A DNA stretch of 19,647 bases from Chthonomonas sp. UBA2391 (GCA_002343825.1 DDSL01000138.1:1-19647); one strand, 5' to 3'; counted from the first letter of the stretch, positions 6,740 to 15,054 are shown. Notes: a model not told the origin generated them from the letters alone. Translations and numbers: made by a program.

Positions 6740-9616
6740 CGTGCTCGCAAGGTCCCAGATGCGGGCATTCTTGATATCGATCAAGACCGAGATGGTCGCG
6801 CCATCGAGAATGACTCGACAAACGAGTTGAGTACCACGAGTCGAATAACAGAACAGTTCGTCGGTACCCATCGACGCAGTGCCTCCTCTTGTCAGTTTGC
6901 CAAGATCGAGCATCTTCCGGAGATCCAGGCATCGATCACCTCGCTTGAGTAAGATTGTCCCTAGACTACGTATCACGATGTCCCCATTGTCCAGAACACC
7001 GGCAACGCCGAAGATTGGAAGTCGGTCGCGGTTCTCCATAAAGAAGCCCTCGCCCTTGGGAGGCTGAACGAAGACCGAGGTATCACCATCGAGCATTCCA
7101 AAGAGATACGCGGTTCCGTCGTCGGCGAGAGAGGAGCCGAACGAAGACACCTCGAAGCCGGCCTTCAACGGGATAGCTCGGGACCGTCCTTCGTCGAAGA
7201 CGAACCACTGAAGTTTGGGTGGCGTCCCGATAGAGTAGAGGATCGAACCCTTCGTGTTGATGAAGTGGGACTCAGAAGGCTCTGCAGACTTATTCAGCTC
7301 CGTAACCGTGCCAGTCTTCGTATTGAAGAATGCGGCTCGGCGCGAGTCGCCTTTCTGCAAGTCGCTGAGAAGGAGTCCGTTATCGCTCAGCACCTGATAA
7401 CCGCTGGTCAGCGACTTGGGCGGGAAGGTATAGCCGGTCCCAGGCTGATAGAGAAAGGTGCGACTTCCGGAGGGGGTCCCTGCTGTCCCCAGCACGAGCC
7501 CCTGACTATTGATGGCGAGTGCCGCAGACCAGGACCCTTGAGGAGGGTCGAGGAGCTCGACGCCTCGAGAGGCCGACCAGACAAATCCCCGCATCGTAGG
7601 GCCCTTCGAGGTGCCCGATGCCGACCCCGCCGCGCTCAGGACCTTCACATCCAGGTTCAGCTCAGGCGGTCCAAGCGGGGTCACCGCGTCATCCCGCGGA
7701 TTCGCTGTAAACGTCTGGCGCTTAGCCTCGGTGAGACGCACAGCACCCAGCTCGACAAGACCGGCGATGTCGCGGCGCGTCCAGTTGTCGGCAAGGCGAC
7801 TCGTGCGCTGATAGTGGATCGTGTCGCCAACCGGCAACCAACTCAACTCGATGTCGTGGTACAAGATGACGCCGGTATCGAAGATGCGGTCGGGGCGTGC
7901 CGAGTCGCCGACGATCAGGCGATCGGTCCAGAACTCGACAAAGCAGTAAAAGCGGCCATCAGGAGAGAAGGCTAGCGGTGCCGAGCGGTACAACGATGCT
8001 GAAGGTGGGTTCGGAACCAGCGTCGGAGGTGGCGTCATCCGCAGAGCTTTTTCAGCCGAGCCCAGATACAGTTCATCTCCAGGACTCCATCGTCCCCCCA
8101 CACGCGTCGAGAGTGGCTTGGGTATCTGCCCGGTCCACTTCTGACCATCAGCCGTGCGCACCACCGTGTACTCTTGCGCCAGTGCGGTCTCGAATCCGGG
8201 TGAGTACAGCCAAGCGCCGGTCTTCGGGGACAACTCGCCGCGGCCCGTGTGGATAAGCTTGGGTGGGGTCGAATCTCCGTCGTACCAACGTGTCGAACTC
8301 CCTTCGCCGGCAACGCAGAGGAGCCGCTTGCCGCCATCGAACCAGCGTGCTCGGACGTTCGTCGGCTGATCGTACTTCGCAAGCGACTTTTCGGCCCCTG
8401 AGGCTGTGTCGAGAACGATCCACTCGAGGCGTCTCGGGACCGCCAGCCCAGCCCTCACCTCGAATCCGACCGAAGCGACGATGCGTTGTCCATTCGGTGA
8501 CGGCTGGACATTCGCCAAAGGCCGCTTGGATACAACGCGGCCTGGAGTTGGTTTCAGAAAGTCAAACGCCCACAGACCCTTCTGTGGGTGAGAAGCATAG
8601 ACGGTTTGGCCGTCCTTCGAGAGCGCCATTAGGATGAATCCCGGCTCGAGCGTGCGCCGAACCGCCTCCTCGTCAACCGTGACCACTTGATTGCGGACGG
8701 AGCCGTCGACGCCTTTGACGACCTCGTTTCGGGCGACGTTGAGCAGGTCTGGCCTCCATTCCGACCCATACGAATCGGGCGCGAGCGGTGGCAAGGCAGC
8801 CCAACGACCGAGCGGATCCCACCTTTTGACGTAGAGCTCGCTGATATCCGCGTCCGCGATGTCGTTGCGGAAGTCGGTGTCGCGCGCAGAACCGGGCAAC
8901 GAAAGAAGCTCCTGATACAGGGCGAGATCTGAAGGCGTGATCGGCTCGGCGAACGGCGGCACGGGACCCTGGAAGTCGACCTTCTGTCCGTGCCGAACAA
9001 TCAAGCGCTGCGCCGGGTTCGTGGGACTCTGGATCTCTGCCAATCCCTCGGCGACCATCAGGAACATGCGCTCCCCGGTGATCCGGACGACGAAGCTGGT
9101 ACCACGCGCCCCGGTGTTCGCGACCGGCGTCTGGATCTGGAATCGCGCACTTCGAAAGGCCTCACTGCCTCGCACGAGCAGCGTGCCCTGTTCGATCTTG
9201 ATGAACGTCGAATACTTCTCGTTCGGCTTGGGATCTTCCGGCGGGAGTTTCGTCAAGATGATCCTGCTCTTGGGTTTCACCCGGACCGTCTCGATGTCGC
9301 CGACAACGAATTCGATGTGCCGCTCTCCGTCCGCTCGTAAGTCGTCCTTCGCGACGAGGCCGGTGTTTCGACGCACGCCTTCCAGCGGCTTGGTCTGACG
9401 CAGTAGCTTGCTGCCGTTTGGGAAGAGCAACACTCGGTTTTTCGGAATCCCGGTGGGCACTTGGATCGGCGCAGCGGCCGCGAGACGGTCCGCAGATGTT
9501 CGACCGGCGCGCCCGTAGGTGAGCTCAGGGCCCGAAGCGAATCCTTGAGCTCGTTCCAGTACGGAGGCTTGCGTCGACGGGACACAGAAAAGAATTGTGA
9601 TGCAAGCCACAATCAT
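6722..9616 (-). CDS. Secreted FecR-domain protein with propeller-like and HAF-repeat regions
   Basis: The 964-residue product has a hydrophobic N-terminus ending TQAS, a plausible signal peptide though without basic n-region residues. Residues about 135-215 form a FecR domain: IKIEQGTLLVRG, FQIQTPVANTGARGTSF, then MVAEGLAEI. Residues about 330-620 look like a WD40/TolB-type propeller (LAFSPDGRFYCF, WSPGDELYLG). From about 680 the spacing of A..IN..G.VLG with FLYQPG is that of HAF repeats, again beta-rich. It is probably an envelope or secreted sensor or scaffold. There is no sigma factor nearby, so the classical FecR-FecI anti-sigma role is unlikely. An AGGA site lies 10 bases before the ATG; the preceding paralogue gene ends four bases upstream, so they form one operon. 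The 3' end overlaps the convergent cyclase gene. Confidence 0.82.
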   Translation of the reverse strand: MIVACITILFCVPSTQASVLERAQGFASGPELTYGRAGRTSADRLAAAAPIQVPTGIPKNRVLLFPNGSKLLRQTKPLEGVRRNTGLVAKDDLRADGERHIEFVVGDIETVRVKPKSRIILTKLPPEDPKPNEKYSTFIKIEQGTLLVRGSEAFRSARFQIQTPVANTGARGTSFVVRITGERMFLMVAEGLAEIQSPTNPAQRLIVRHGQKVDFQGPVPPFAEPITPSDLALYQELLSLPGSARDTDFRNDIADADISELYVKRWDPLGRWAALPPLAPDSYGSEWRPDLLNVARNEVVKGVDGSVRNQVVTVDEEAVRRTLEPGFILMALSKDGQTVYASHPQKGLWAFDFLKPTPGRVVSKRPLANVQPSPNGQRIVASVGFEVRAGLAVPRRLEWIVLDTASGAEKSLAKYDQPTNVRARWFDGGKRLLCVAGEGSSTRWYDGDSTPPKLIHTGRGELSPKTGAWLYSPGFETALAQEYTVVRTADGQKWTGQIPKPLSTRVGGRWSPGDELYLGSAEKALRMTPPPTLVPNPPSASLYRSAPLAFSPDGRFYCFVEFWTDRLIVGDSARPDRIFDTGVILYHDIELSWLPVGDTIHYQRTSRLADNWTRRDIAGLVELGAVRLTEAKRQTFTANPRDDAVTPLGPPELNLDVKVLSAAGSASGTSKGPTMRGFVWSASRGVELLDPPQGSWSAALAINSQGLVLGTAGTPSGSRTFLYQPGTGYTFPPKSLTSGYQVLSDNGLLLSDLQKGDSRRAAFFNTKTGTVTELNKSAEPSESHFINTKGSILYSIGTPPKLQWFVFDEGRSRAIPLKAGFEVSSFGSSLADDGTAYLFGMLDGDTSVFVQPPKGEGFFMENRDRLPIFGVAGVLDNGDIVIRSLGTILLKRGDRCLDLRKMLDLGKLTRGGTASMGTDELFCYSTRGTQLVCRVILDGATISVLIDIKNARIWDLASTLEPFD

Positions 9617-9620
9617 TCGA

Positions 9621-10934
9621 TCATCGTCCTATGAGGATGCAACTGAATGTCTTGGGGTATCCGGGCCCATCGCCCCGTTGCACCCGCCATCCACGGTCCA
9701 CTCCCTCAACCGAGCCGGCGTCCATGAATGGTTCACTCTCCTTGGACGTGACGCCGGAAGTCTCATTGAAGATGATCGGAGTAACGATGCCGAGCCTCTC
9801 GAACATCTGGCGCTCCGACATGTTCTCGGCCCAATCGTCCGTGAACTCAATCGTGATCTCCGCGACTTCAGGCAGGAGACGGATCTCCTTTCCGTCCGTC
9901 AAGGACAACCACGGATCATGGATGAGGATGACCTTCCTCAACGGCGGCCGCTGGTAGACGCGACGCGTTTTGACCGAGCGGCCATCGCGAGTCGTTCCGA
10001 GATCTTCGACCTCGGTCGGCTTACCCAGAACCTTCTCCCACTCCGCGAGCGACTTGCCAAGCAACTTCGGCAGGTCGAGGACGACCTGCCCGCCCTCCCC
10101 GCCACCCGTCGGCTCTTCCAGGGATGGAAGCAGAATCAGCCAGGTCCTATTCTTCTCCACTACGACTTCTGCCGTAAGGCCCTGCTTGGCAAGAGCAGGC
10201 GATACGATGTTCCAGGCATTTCGGCCCGGCTCGGTCGGCGGCATCGGCACCAGTTTGCCGCTGACGCCGGTTCGCTCCATCAACGTCTTGGGTGGGTGTT
10301 TGCCCGGCCATGAAGCCACCGCTTCGGAGAGACGCCCTTGCCAGTATTTGAAGGACACTCCGCTCGCTTTTGCAGTGGTGGCAGGCGCCTTCTTGGGCGC
10401 AAACGTTACCGTGGCCACGCGATCCGCTCCCGGCGACGACATCTCGAACCCCTTCGCGGCGTGACGGGACGCCCACGCATCCCTTAGCCGAAGATCGTAG
10501 TTCTGAAACTGAGGATTGTCGCCGGAGGCCTGGGACGCAATCTCGTCGGTGTTGACGCCAAAGGCCTCCAAGAGGCTCCTCCAAGTCGCGCCCTCCCCTT
10601 CGCCACGAAGAACCACCTCGTTGCCCCCAGGAAAGAAGCGGATCGTAGCCCGCCGATCCGCGAAGCGATCGTCCTTGACCGCGTGCGACGCCTCGACGAG
10701 CCGCCCCTTCCCGATCGCGCGCTCGATCTGACGGACTGACCCTCGCATGATGCCCGGCAGGTTGACCTTCTTCTTCGATGGCCAGGCGAACTCCCAAACA
10801 CCGCCTTCTCGCTTACCGAAGAGGGTCGTGACTTGGTCCGGATTGGCTGTCAGAGCCTTGGCGACATCGGACTGCGAGAACGCCGATGGCGCGGCTGAGG
10901 CAAGGATGAGAAAAGCGAGTGCGCACGGTGTCAT
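9621..10934 (-). CDS. Secreted protein of unknown function, full-length member of a tandem paralogue pair
   Basis: Family not recognised. The 437-residue product has a signal peptide (CALAFLILASAAPSAFS, cut before QSD). Two similar segments carry an 'LGKP'-type motif: NPDQVTTLFGKRE near residue 31 and LPKLLGKSLAEWEKVLGKP near residue 290; the latter resembles short domains often found in secreted proteins of environmental bacteria. After it comes a 125-residue C-terminal domain with predicted strands (KVILIHDPWLSL, EITIEFTDDWAEN) that is absent from the upstream copy. Its ATG overlaps the TGA of that copy (ATGA), so translation is coupled, and the FecR gene follows four bases after its stop. 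The operon context suggests an envelope protein working with the FecR protein; that is inference. Confidence 0.75.
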   Translation of the reverse strand: MTPCALAFLILASAAPSAFSQSDVAKALTANPDQVTTLFGKREGGVWEFAWPSKKKVNLPGIMRGSVRQIERAIGKGRLVEASHAVKDDRFADRRATIRFFPGGNEVVLRGEGEGATWRSLLEAFGVNTDEIASQASGDNPQFQNYDLRLRDAWASRHAAKGFEMSSPGADRVATVTFAPKKAPATTAKASGVSFKYWQGRLSEAVASWPGKHPPKTLMERTGVSGKLVPMPPTEPGRNAWNIVSPALAKQGLTAEVVVEKNRTWLILLPSLEEPTGGGEGGQVVLDLPKLLGKSLAEWEKVLGKPTEVEDLGTTRDGRSVKTRRVYQRPPLRKVILIHDPWLSLTDGKEIRLLPEVAEITIEFTDDWAENMSERQMFERLGIVTPIIFNETSGVTSKESEPFMDAGSVEGVDRGWRVQRGDGPGYPKTFSCILIGR

Positions 10935-11883
10935 AGCGGTGTCTCACCCAGGACCTTCTCCCACTCCGCGAGCGACTTACCAAGCAGCTTCGGCAGGTCG
11001 AGGGCGACGACCCCGAGCGCCGCTTCACCGCGACCCGTCGGCTCCTCCGGCGCAGGCAGCACGATCAGCCAAGTGTGAGTTTTCTCGGACACCACTTCCG
11101 CCGAGAGGCCCTGCTTCGTGAGCGCGGCGGATTCGATGCGCCAGGCATCACGACCGGGTTCAATCTGCTCCATTGGAACCAGCTTCCCGGTTACGCCAAT
11201 GCGTTCCGTCAGTACCTTTGGTGGGTGCTTGCCCGGAATCGTGGCCATCGCATAGACGAGACGTCCTTGCTCGTACACGAACAAGACACTGCTCGAAACT
11301 GCGACCTTAGGAACGCTTTTGGGGGTGAAAGTCACCGTGGCAAAGTGCGATGACCCGTCAACCTTCATTTCAGGTGCCGACATCTCGAACGCCGTGACGG
11401 TGTGAGCAGCCGCCCAAACTCCACCAATCTTCAAGTTGTAGCTCCGAAACTGAGGGCTGTCGCCAGTGGACTCTGACGCAATCTCCCGGGTCTCAATGCC
11501 GAACGACTCCAAGGTGTCCCGCCAATTCGCGCCTTCCCGTTCGGCGCGCAGAGTAACTTGGTTGACACCACGATGAAATCTCACCACTATCTTCATCCCG
11601 GCACTATCGCCAGACTTGATAACGTGCGTTGCTTCTACAAATGCCCCCTTACCGATTGCCCGTTCGAGTTGCGGGACGGAGTTTCGCACCAGACTAGTGA
11701 GGTTGAACTTCTTCTTCGGCAAGGCGAACTCCCAAACACCGCCTGCTCGCTTGCCGAAGAGGGTCGTGACTTGGTCCGGATTGGCCGTCAGAGCCTTGGC
11801 GACGTCGGACTGCGAGAACGCCGATGTCGCGGCCGAGGCAAGGATGAGAAAAGCGAGTGCGCACTGTGTCATAGCGGTGTCTC
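10023..11883 (-). repeat. Direct tandem duplication, about 0.93 kb per unit
   Basis: The segment 10946-11883 (938 bases) is homologous to 10023-10945 (923 bases). Read on the minus strand, each unit runs from the GAGACACCGCTATG leader to the codons for EKVLG. The join at 10945/10946 fuses the middle of the gene (…GTCCTGGGT) to the 5' leader of the second copy (GAGACACCGCT). The 15-base length difference corresponds to five codons. Confidence 0.75.
10931..11872 (-). CDS. Secreted protein of unknown function, C-terminally truncated paralogue
   Basis: The 313-residue product resembles the next gene product over its whole length: the signal peptide and first 50 residues are nearly identical (4 differences in 52), the middle is more diverged, and the last shared stretch (LDLPKLLGKSLAEWEKVLG) is identical. 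It then ends in ETPL and lacks the C-terminal domain of about 125 residues. The tail ETPL and the stop are encoded by what is the 5' leader of the downstream copy, which shows that the gene was cut by the duplication breakpoint. The frame runs on to 11995, but the start at 11872 has AGGAG eight bases upstream and begins a signal peptide. It is first in the operon and lies downstream of the CRP-like sites. That the frame stayed open while the copies diverged suggests selection. Confidence 0.75.
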   Translation of the reverse strand: MTQCALAFLILASAATSAFSQSDVAKALTANPDQVTTLFGKRAGGVWEFALPKKKFNLTSLVRNSVPQLERAIGKGAFVEATHVIKSGDSAGMKIVVRFHRGVNQVTLRAEREGANWRDTLESFGIETREIASESTGDSPQFRSYNLKIGGVWAAAHTVTAFEMSAPEMKVDGSSHFATVTFTPKSVPKVAVSSSVLFVYEQGRLVYAMATIPGKHPPKVLTERIGVTGKLVPMEQIEPGRDAWRIESAALTKQGLSAEVVSEKTHTWLIVLPAPEEPTGRGEAALGVVALDLPKLLGKSLAEWEKVLGETPL

Positions 11884-11885
11884 CT
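11881..11885 (-). promoter_or_regulatory. Shine-Dalgarno site setting the start of the truncated paralogue
   Basis: AGGAG on the minus strand lies eight bases before the ATG at 11872, deciding this start over the longer open frame. It is one of few clear Shine-Dalgarno sites before an operon-leading gene in the window. TTCAAT at 11887-11892 could be a -10 box, but is weak. Confidence 0.6.
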
Positions 11886-11928
11886 GATTGAAGTCTCCCA
11901 AAGCGTGCCCTGGACCGAGCTTCCCGTG

Positions 11929-11966
11929 CGTGACGACGATCACGAAATGACGTGATCGCAATCACG
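11929..11966. promoter_or_regulatory. Two tandem CRP-family-type operator sites
   Basis: Site 1 (11929-11944) reads cGTGAcgacgaTCACg; site 2 (11951-11966) reads cGTGAtcgcaaTCACg. Both have the exact GTGA-N6-TCAC core of CRP/FNR-family sites, and site 2 also has the inner T and A of the E. coli consensus. Centres are 22 bases apart, about two helical turns, so dimers would bind one face of the DNA. They sit in the 188-base gap between the divergent paralogue/FecR operon (nearest centre 64 bases before its ATG) and the HTH-TPR gene (nearest centre 102 bases before its ATG). The inner halves also form an 8-bp inverted repeat, so a single different palindrome-binding protein is possible. Confidence 0.55.
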
Positions 11967-12060
11967 GCGATCGGATGGAACTTCGGCTCCAGCAAGAAGG
12001 AAACGTACCGGTTTCAAAGCGTCGGAGTCCAGAAAAGATCGGATAACATAGGGCCTAGCG

Positions 12061-13164
12061 ATGGCAAGGAAGAGAGCAGTTCAACTCACGCCCGCTGGTC
12101 ATCAGCGGCTTCACGAAGCGTTGGACGCCTACTGGCAGGAGGTTCAGCCGTCGGTGCGACCGACTCGGGAGGCTCATGCGGAGTGCTTTGGACTCAGCGT
12201 GGTGACCACCCAGAAACTCCTCACTGGCCGGCCCGTCGACCGAGCAACCGTCCGCATGGCATTTCAACGCCTTGGCGTGGAGTGGGACGATGCCTATTGC
12301 GCTCGGGTGGAGGAGGACGTCCCCAGCCCGATCAAGTTGGAAGAGACGCCCGAGACCCGGCCCAAGAAGCGAACCGTACTCGCGCTGGCCTGCGCTGCGC
12401 TACCGATCGCCTTCCTCGTTCTGCTTGGCCAACGAAACTCGACCGTCGTGGAGCCCTGGAGGTATGAACTCGATCGTCTGATCGCGACCGGAACCGATCA
12501 CTTCCAGCGGGGCCGTTATGACAAGGCGGAGCGAGATTTCTTGACCGCGCTGCAGATTTCCACGAACCAGGATCTTGCCGGTTCGACGGCTGAGAGCACC
12601 CGAATGCTGGGCGACATCGCCGCGGCTCAGGGCAACCTCGCCCTTGCCCGAAGTCGTTATAACGACGCCCTCGAGATTCGGAGGGCGAACCTCAAGCTCT
12701 TCACGGGGGAGGAGGCGAATCGACAACGTCAAACGATTCCACCGCTTGAGGAGGCGCTCGGAGTCGTTGAAGCCCAAATGGGGCGCTATCAGGAAGCCGA
12801 GCAGCACCTACGGCTCGCTCTTGAAGGTTATCGAACGTTTGCCGTCCCTTCGGGCATGAGCATGGCGTACCGCGGGCTAGGGACCAACGCCTACCAACGC
12901 GGCAAGCTCGAAGCCGCCCGCAGGTACTTCTCGCTCGCGCTGCGAGTGCTGGACCGCAAAGACGCGCACTCCGACCTTGCCGTTGATATTCGCGCGAGAG
13001 ACGCCGTCGTGCGTGGGGCACAAGGCGAAAAGCGCGAAGCGCTTGCCGTCCTGAATCATTGCCTTAGGCACTGGCGCGCCAAAGATCATCCTCGCTGGAT
13101 CGACACCACGGTGGCACAGATGACGCGGGTTATGCAGTCGCCGCGGAGTGGGGGAATGCCGTGA
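12061..13164 (+). CDS. Membrane-bound HTH-TPR protein (putative one-component transmembrane regulator)
   Basis: The 367-residue product has a helix-turn-helix-like N-terminus (about 36-82, AECFGLSVVTTQKLLTGRPVD then FQRLGVEW), of the type found in front of TPR or NB-ARC domains in bacteria. A short linker and a basic PKKR stop precede one membrane helix (about 105-123, VLALACAALPIAFLVLLG). The rest (about 135-345) is TPR repeats: TDHFQRGRYDKAERDFLTAL, DIAAAQGNLALARSRYNDAL, AQMGRYQEAEQHLRLAL, AYQRGKLEAARRYFSLAL. The basic side suggests the HTH is inside and the TPRs outside, a CadC/ToxR-like plan with different domains. It is divergent from the paralogue/FecR operon and shares its control region, so it may regulate it. 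No Shine-Dalgarno site is seen; GATAAC about 13 bases upstream may be a -10 box. Confidence 0.72.
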   Translation: MARKRAVQLTPAGHQRLHEALDAYWQEVQPSVRPTREAHAECFGLSVVTTQKLLTGRPVDRATVRMAFQRLGVEWDDAYCARVEEDVPSPIKLEETPETRPKKRTVLALACAALPIAFLVLLGQRNSTVVEPWRYELDRLIATGTDHFQRGRYDKAERDFLTALQISTNQDLAGSTAESTRMLGDIAAAQGNLALARSRYNDALEIRRANLKLFTGEEANRQRQTIPPLEEALGVVEAQMGRYQEAEQHLRLALEGYRTFAVPSGMSMAYRGLGTNAYQRGKLEAARRYFSLALRVLDRKDAHSDLAVDIRARDAVVRGAQGEKREALAVLNHCLRHWRAKDHPRWIDTTVAQMTRVMQSPRSGGMP

Positions 13165-13252
13165 TCGCAGAAAACTCGCGATGACGGCAGCGGGGAAGGG
13201 GCCACGGTTCATCGGTGGAGCAGTAAGGCCTTGCTCGCACTTGGATCGATCG

Positions 13253-13258
13253 CATAAT
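13253..13258 (+). promoter_or_regulatory. -10 box of the ribokinase gene
   Basis: CATAAT (5 of 6 match) ends five bases before the ATG at 13264, with TTGCTC at 13231-13236 as a partial -35 (TTG conserved, spacer 16). The transcript would be leaderless, which agrees with the lack of a Shine-Dalgarno site. Confidence 0.45.
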
Positions 13259-13263
13259 GAAGC

Positions 13264-14187
13264 ATGCCCGCAGGTGACAAGCATGTCCCCATCGTCGTCG
13301 TCGGCAGCGCGAACATGGACTTCGTGTTTGCGGTCGAACGCTTCCCGAAGCCGGGAGAGACGGCCCCGGGCACGAAGTTCCAGATGTTTCCCGGCGGCAA
13401 GGGGGCCAATCAGGCGGCCGCGGTCGCACGGCTCGGGGGCCCGGCCAACTTCGTCGGCGCGATCGGCAAAGATGAGGCCGGTCATGCCTTGCTGAAGAGC
13501 CTGGCCGAGGACGGCGTCGACCTCGCGGACGTGCAGTTTGTACCGGACTGCTCGACAGGAGCGGCCGGGATCTGGGTCGATCACGGCGGCGAGAACGCGA
13601 TCGTCGTGGTGCCCGGCGCGAACGCCCGGCTCGATCCTGCCCACGTGAGGCGTTGCATCGCCCAGACTCGGGGTGAGCCGATCGTGATGGTCCAATTGGA
13701 AACGTCCTTGGAAGTCGCGCTCGCGGCATCCGATTCGGGCCGCCTGATCCTCGATCCCGCACCGGTACGCGAGCTGCCAGATGAATTGCTCCGGCGGACC
13801 CTCGTCCTGACCCCGAACGAAGGGGAAGCCCTGGTCTTGAGCGGTCACGACCCCGCGACACGGGCCGGAGCGGAGCGCGCGGCCCGGGTGCTCTGGGAGC
13901 GGGGTCCGCGCCACGTCGTCATCACGCTGGGCGAGCGGGGGTGCGTCTGGGCTCGGGACGGACTCGTGAGCTTCTTGCCGAGCCTTCCCGTCGAGGCGGT
14001 CGACACCACGGCGGCCGGCGACGCGTTCAATGGCGCGTTGGCGTGCTTTCTTGCGGAGGGACTGGAAATGGACGACGCTCTCAACTTGGCGCTCAGGGCG
14101 GGAGCCCTCGCCACGACGAGAATCGGCGCCCAGGCCTCGCTCCCGACCCGAGCGGAACTCCGAGCCGTGGCGGGCGGTTTGCTTTGA
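13264..14187 (+). CDS. rbsK: Ribokinase (PfkB family carbohydrate kinase)
   Basis: The 307-residue product has the ribokinase length and motifs: VVVGSANMDFVFAVERFPKPGET at the start, PfkB signature 1 FPGGKGANQAAAVARLG, LDPAPVRELP, LTPNEGEA, and signature 2 DTTAAGDAFNGALA (residues 247-260) with the catalytic base Asp253. It phosphorylates D-ribose at O5 using ATP in the cytoplasm, feeding ribose to the pentose phosphate pool. The GSANMD substrate motif (usually GS.N.D) and GGKGANQ favour ribokinase over fructokinase or adenosine kinase. No ribose transporter lies beside it. It stands alone, 99 bases after the HTH-TPR gene. Confidence 0.9.
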   Translation: MPAGDKHVPIVVVGSANMDFVFAVERFPKPGETAPGTKFQMFPGGKGANQAAAVARLGGPANFVGAIGKDEAGHALLKSLAEDGVDLADVQFVPDCSTGAAGIWVDHGGENAIVVVPGANARLDPAHVRRCIAQTRGEPIVMVQLETSLEVALAASDSGRLILDPAPVRELPDELLRRTLVLTPNEGEALVLSGHDPATRAGAERAARVLWERGPRHVVITLGERGCVWARDGLVSFLPSLPVEAVDTTAAGDAFNGALACFLAEGLEMDDALNLALRAGALATTRIGAQASLPTRAELRAVAGGLL

Positions 14188-14316
14188 GAGGAACCGGCAC
14201 GCAGATCGATGGCGTAACCTGGTTCGGTCGGCGGAGCGTCGAAGTTGAAGGATCCGGCGGAAAGACGCCGATGATTCCCATAGGCGCCTCCGACGTGCCA
14301 CACTCGGACTGTAACG

Positions 14317-15054
14317 ATGCGGATGTTGACTCGGATTCTGTGGATCACCTGCCTCGCGTTGGTGAGCGTTTCGGCTTTCGCCCAAAGCGGCAAGGTCCTC
14401 GGCAAACTGGGGCAGGCGCTCGAAGGCTCCCCGATTCTCGCTTCACCGAACTCTCGTGCGCGTGTCTTCTATAAGGTCCAGCCGTATGAGTACCTGATCA
14501 TCCAAAGCTCTCGGAAAGAGGGATGGCTCAGAGTGGTCATGGAGAACGGACGTTACGGGTACATCAACGCTTCGGCCGTGGCGCGGCTTCCGTACGAAGT
14601 GACCGCGAAAGACACCCAGGCTCCCCGCAGTCGACCGCAGACCATGGCGTCCCGTGGCGGCGTGACGGCCTCCGGAACCGGCGATGCACGCGAGTGGGTG
14701 AGTCAGTACGCGCTCAACTATGTCGGCACCCCTTACGTTTGGGGCGGCACGAACATGGACAAGGGTGTCGATTGTTCGGGTTTCGTCCTTCGTATGTACG
14801 GCAAGATCGGGATCGACCTGCCCCGAACCGCGGCCGAGCAGGCTCTCGTCGGACAGCCGATCACGCGACTCGAGGATCTGCAACCCGGCGACCGGCTCTA
14901 CTTCTGGTCGGATAAGAGAAACAAGATCGGTCACACCGGGATCTACCTGGGCAACGGTTACTTCGTCCACAGCAGCTACAGCAAGGGCCAGATCGTCACC
15001 GACGATCTCCGCAAGGATTACTGGCGCAAAACGCTTGTCGCGGCCAGGCGCTGA
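14317..15054 (+). CDS. Secreted SH3-NlpC/P60 cell-wall peptidase
   Basis: The 245-residue product has a signal peptide (ILWITCLALVSVSAFA, cut before QSG), an SH3b-like domain (about 26-93, SPILASPNSRARVFYKVQPYEYL and GRYGYINASAVARL), a short linker and an NlpC/P60 domain (about 124-245). The catalytic triad is Cys153 in VDCSGF, His206 in IGHTGIYLG and His218 in FVHSS. Such enzymes hydrolyse D-gamma-glutamyl-diaminopimelate (or lysine) bonds in wall peptides, in growth, division or recycling. The stop is 18 bases from that of the convergent TMEM14-like gene. The start could instead be the ATG at 14323, seven bases after TGTAAC, a weak -10-like box. Confidence 0.88.
   Translation: MRMLTRILWITCLALVSVSAFAQSGKVLGKLGQALEGSPILASPNSRARVFYKVQPYEYLIIQSSRKEGWLRVVMENGRYGYINASAVARLPYEVTAKDTQAPRSRPQTMASRGGVTASGTGDAREWVSQYALNYVGTPYVWGGTNMDKGVDCSGFVLRMYGKIGIDLPRTAAEQALVGQPITRLEDLQPGDRLYFWSDKRNKIGHTGIYLGNGYFVHSSYSKGQIVTDDLRKDYWRKTLVAARR

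Noticed and set aside
6722..9616. FecR protein as anti-sigma partner of an ECF sigma factor
   Set aside because: No sigma factor gene is nearby, the protein has a signal peptide rather than a cytoplasmic anti-sigma segment with one membrane helix, and it has long propeller and HAF-repeat regions.
12877..14385. 502-codon minus-strand open frame
   Set aside because: Antisense to the HTH-TPR and ribokinase genes; the product is Arg-rich without family motifs, whereas the plus-strand proteins are clear.
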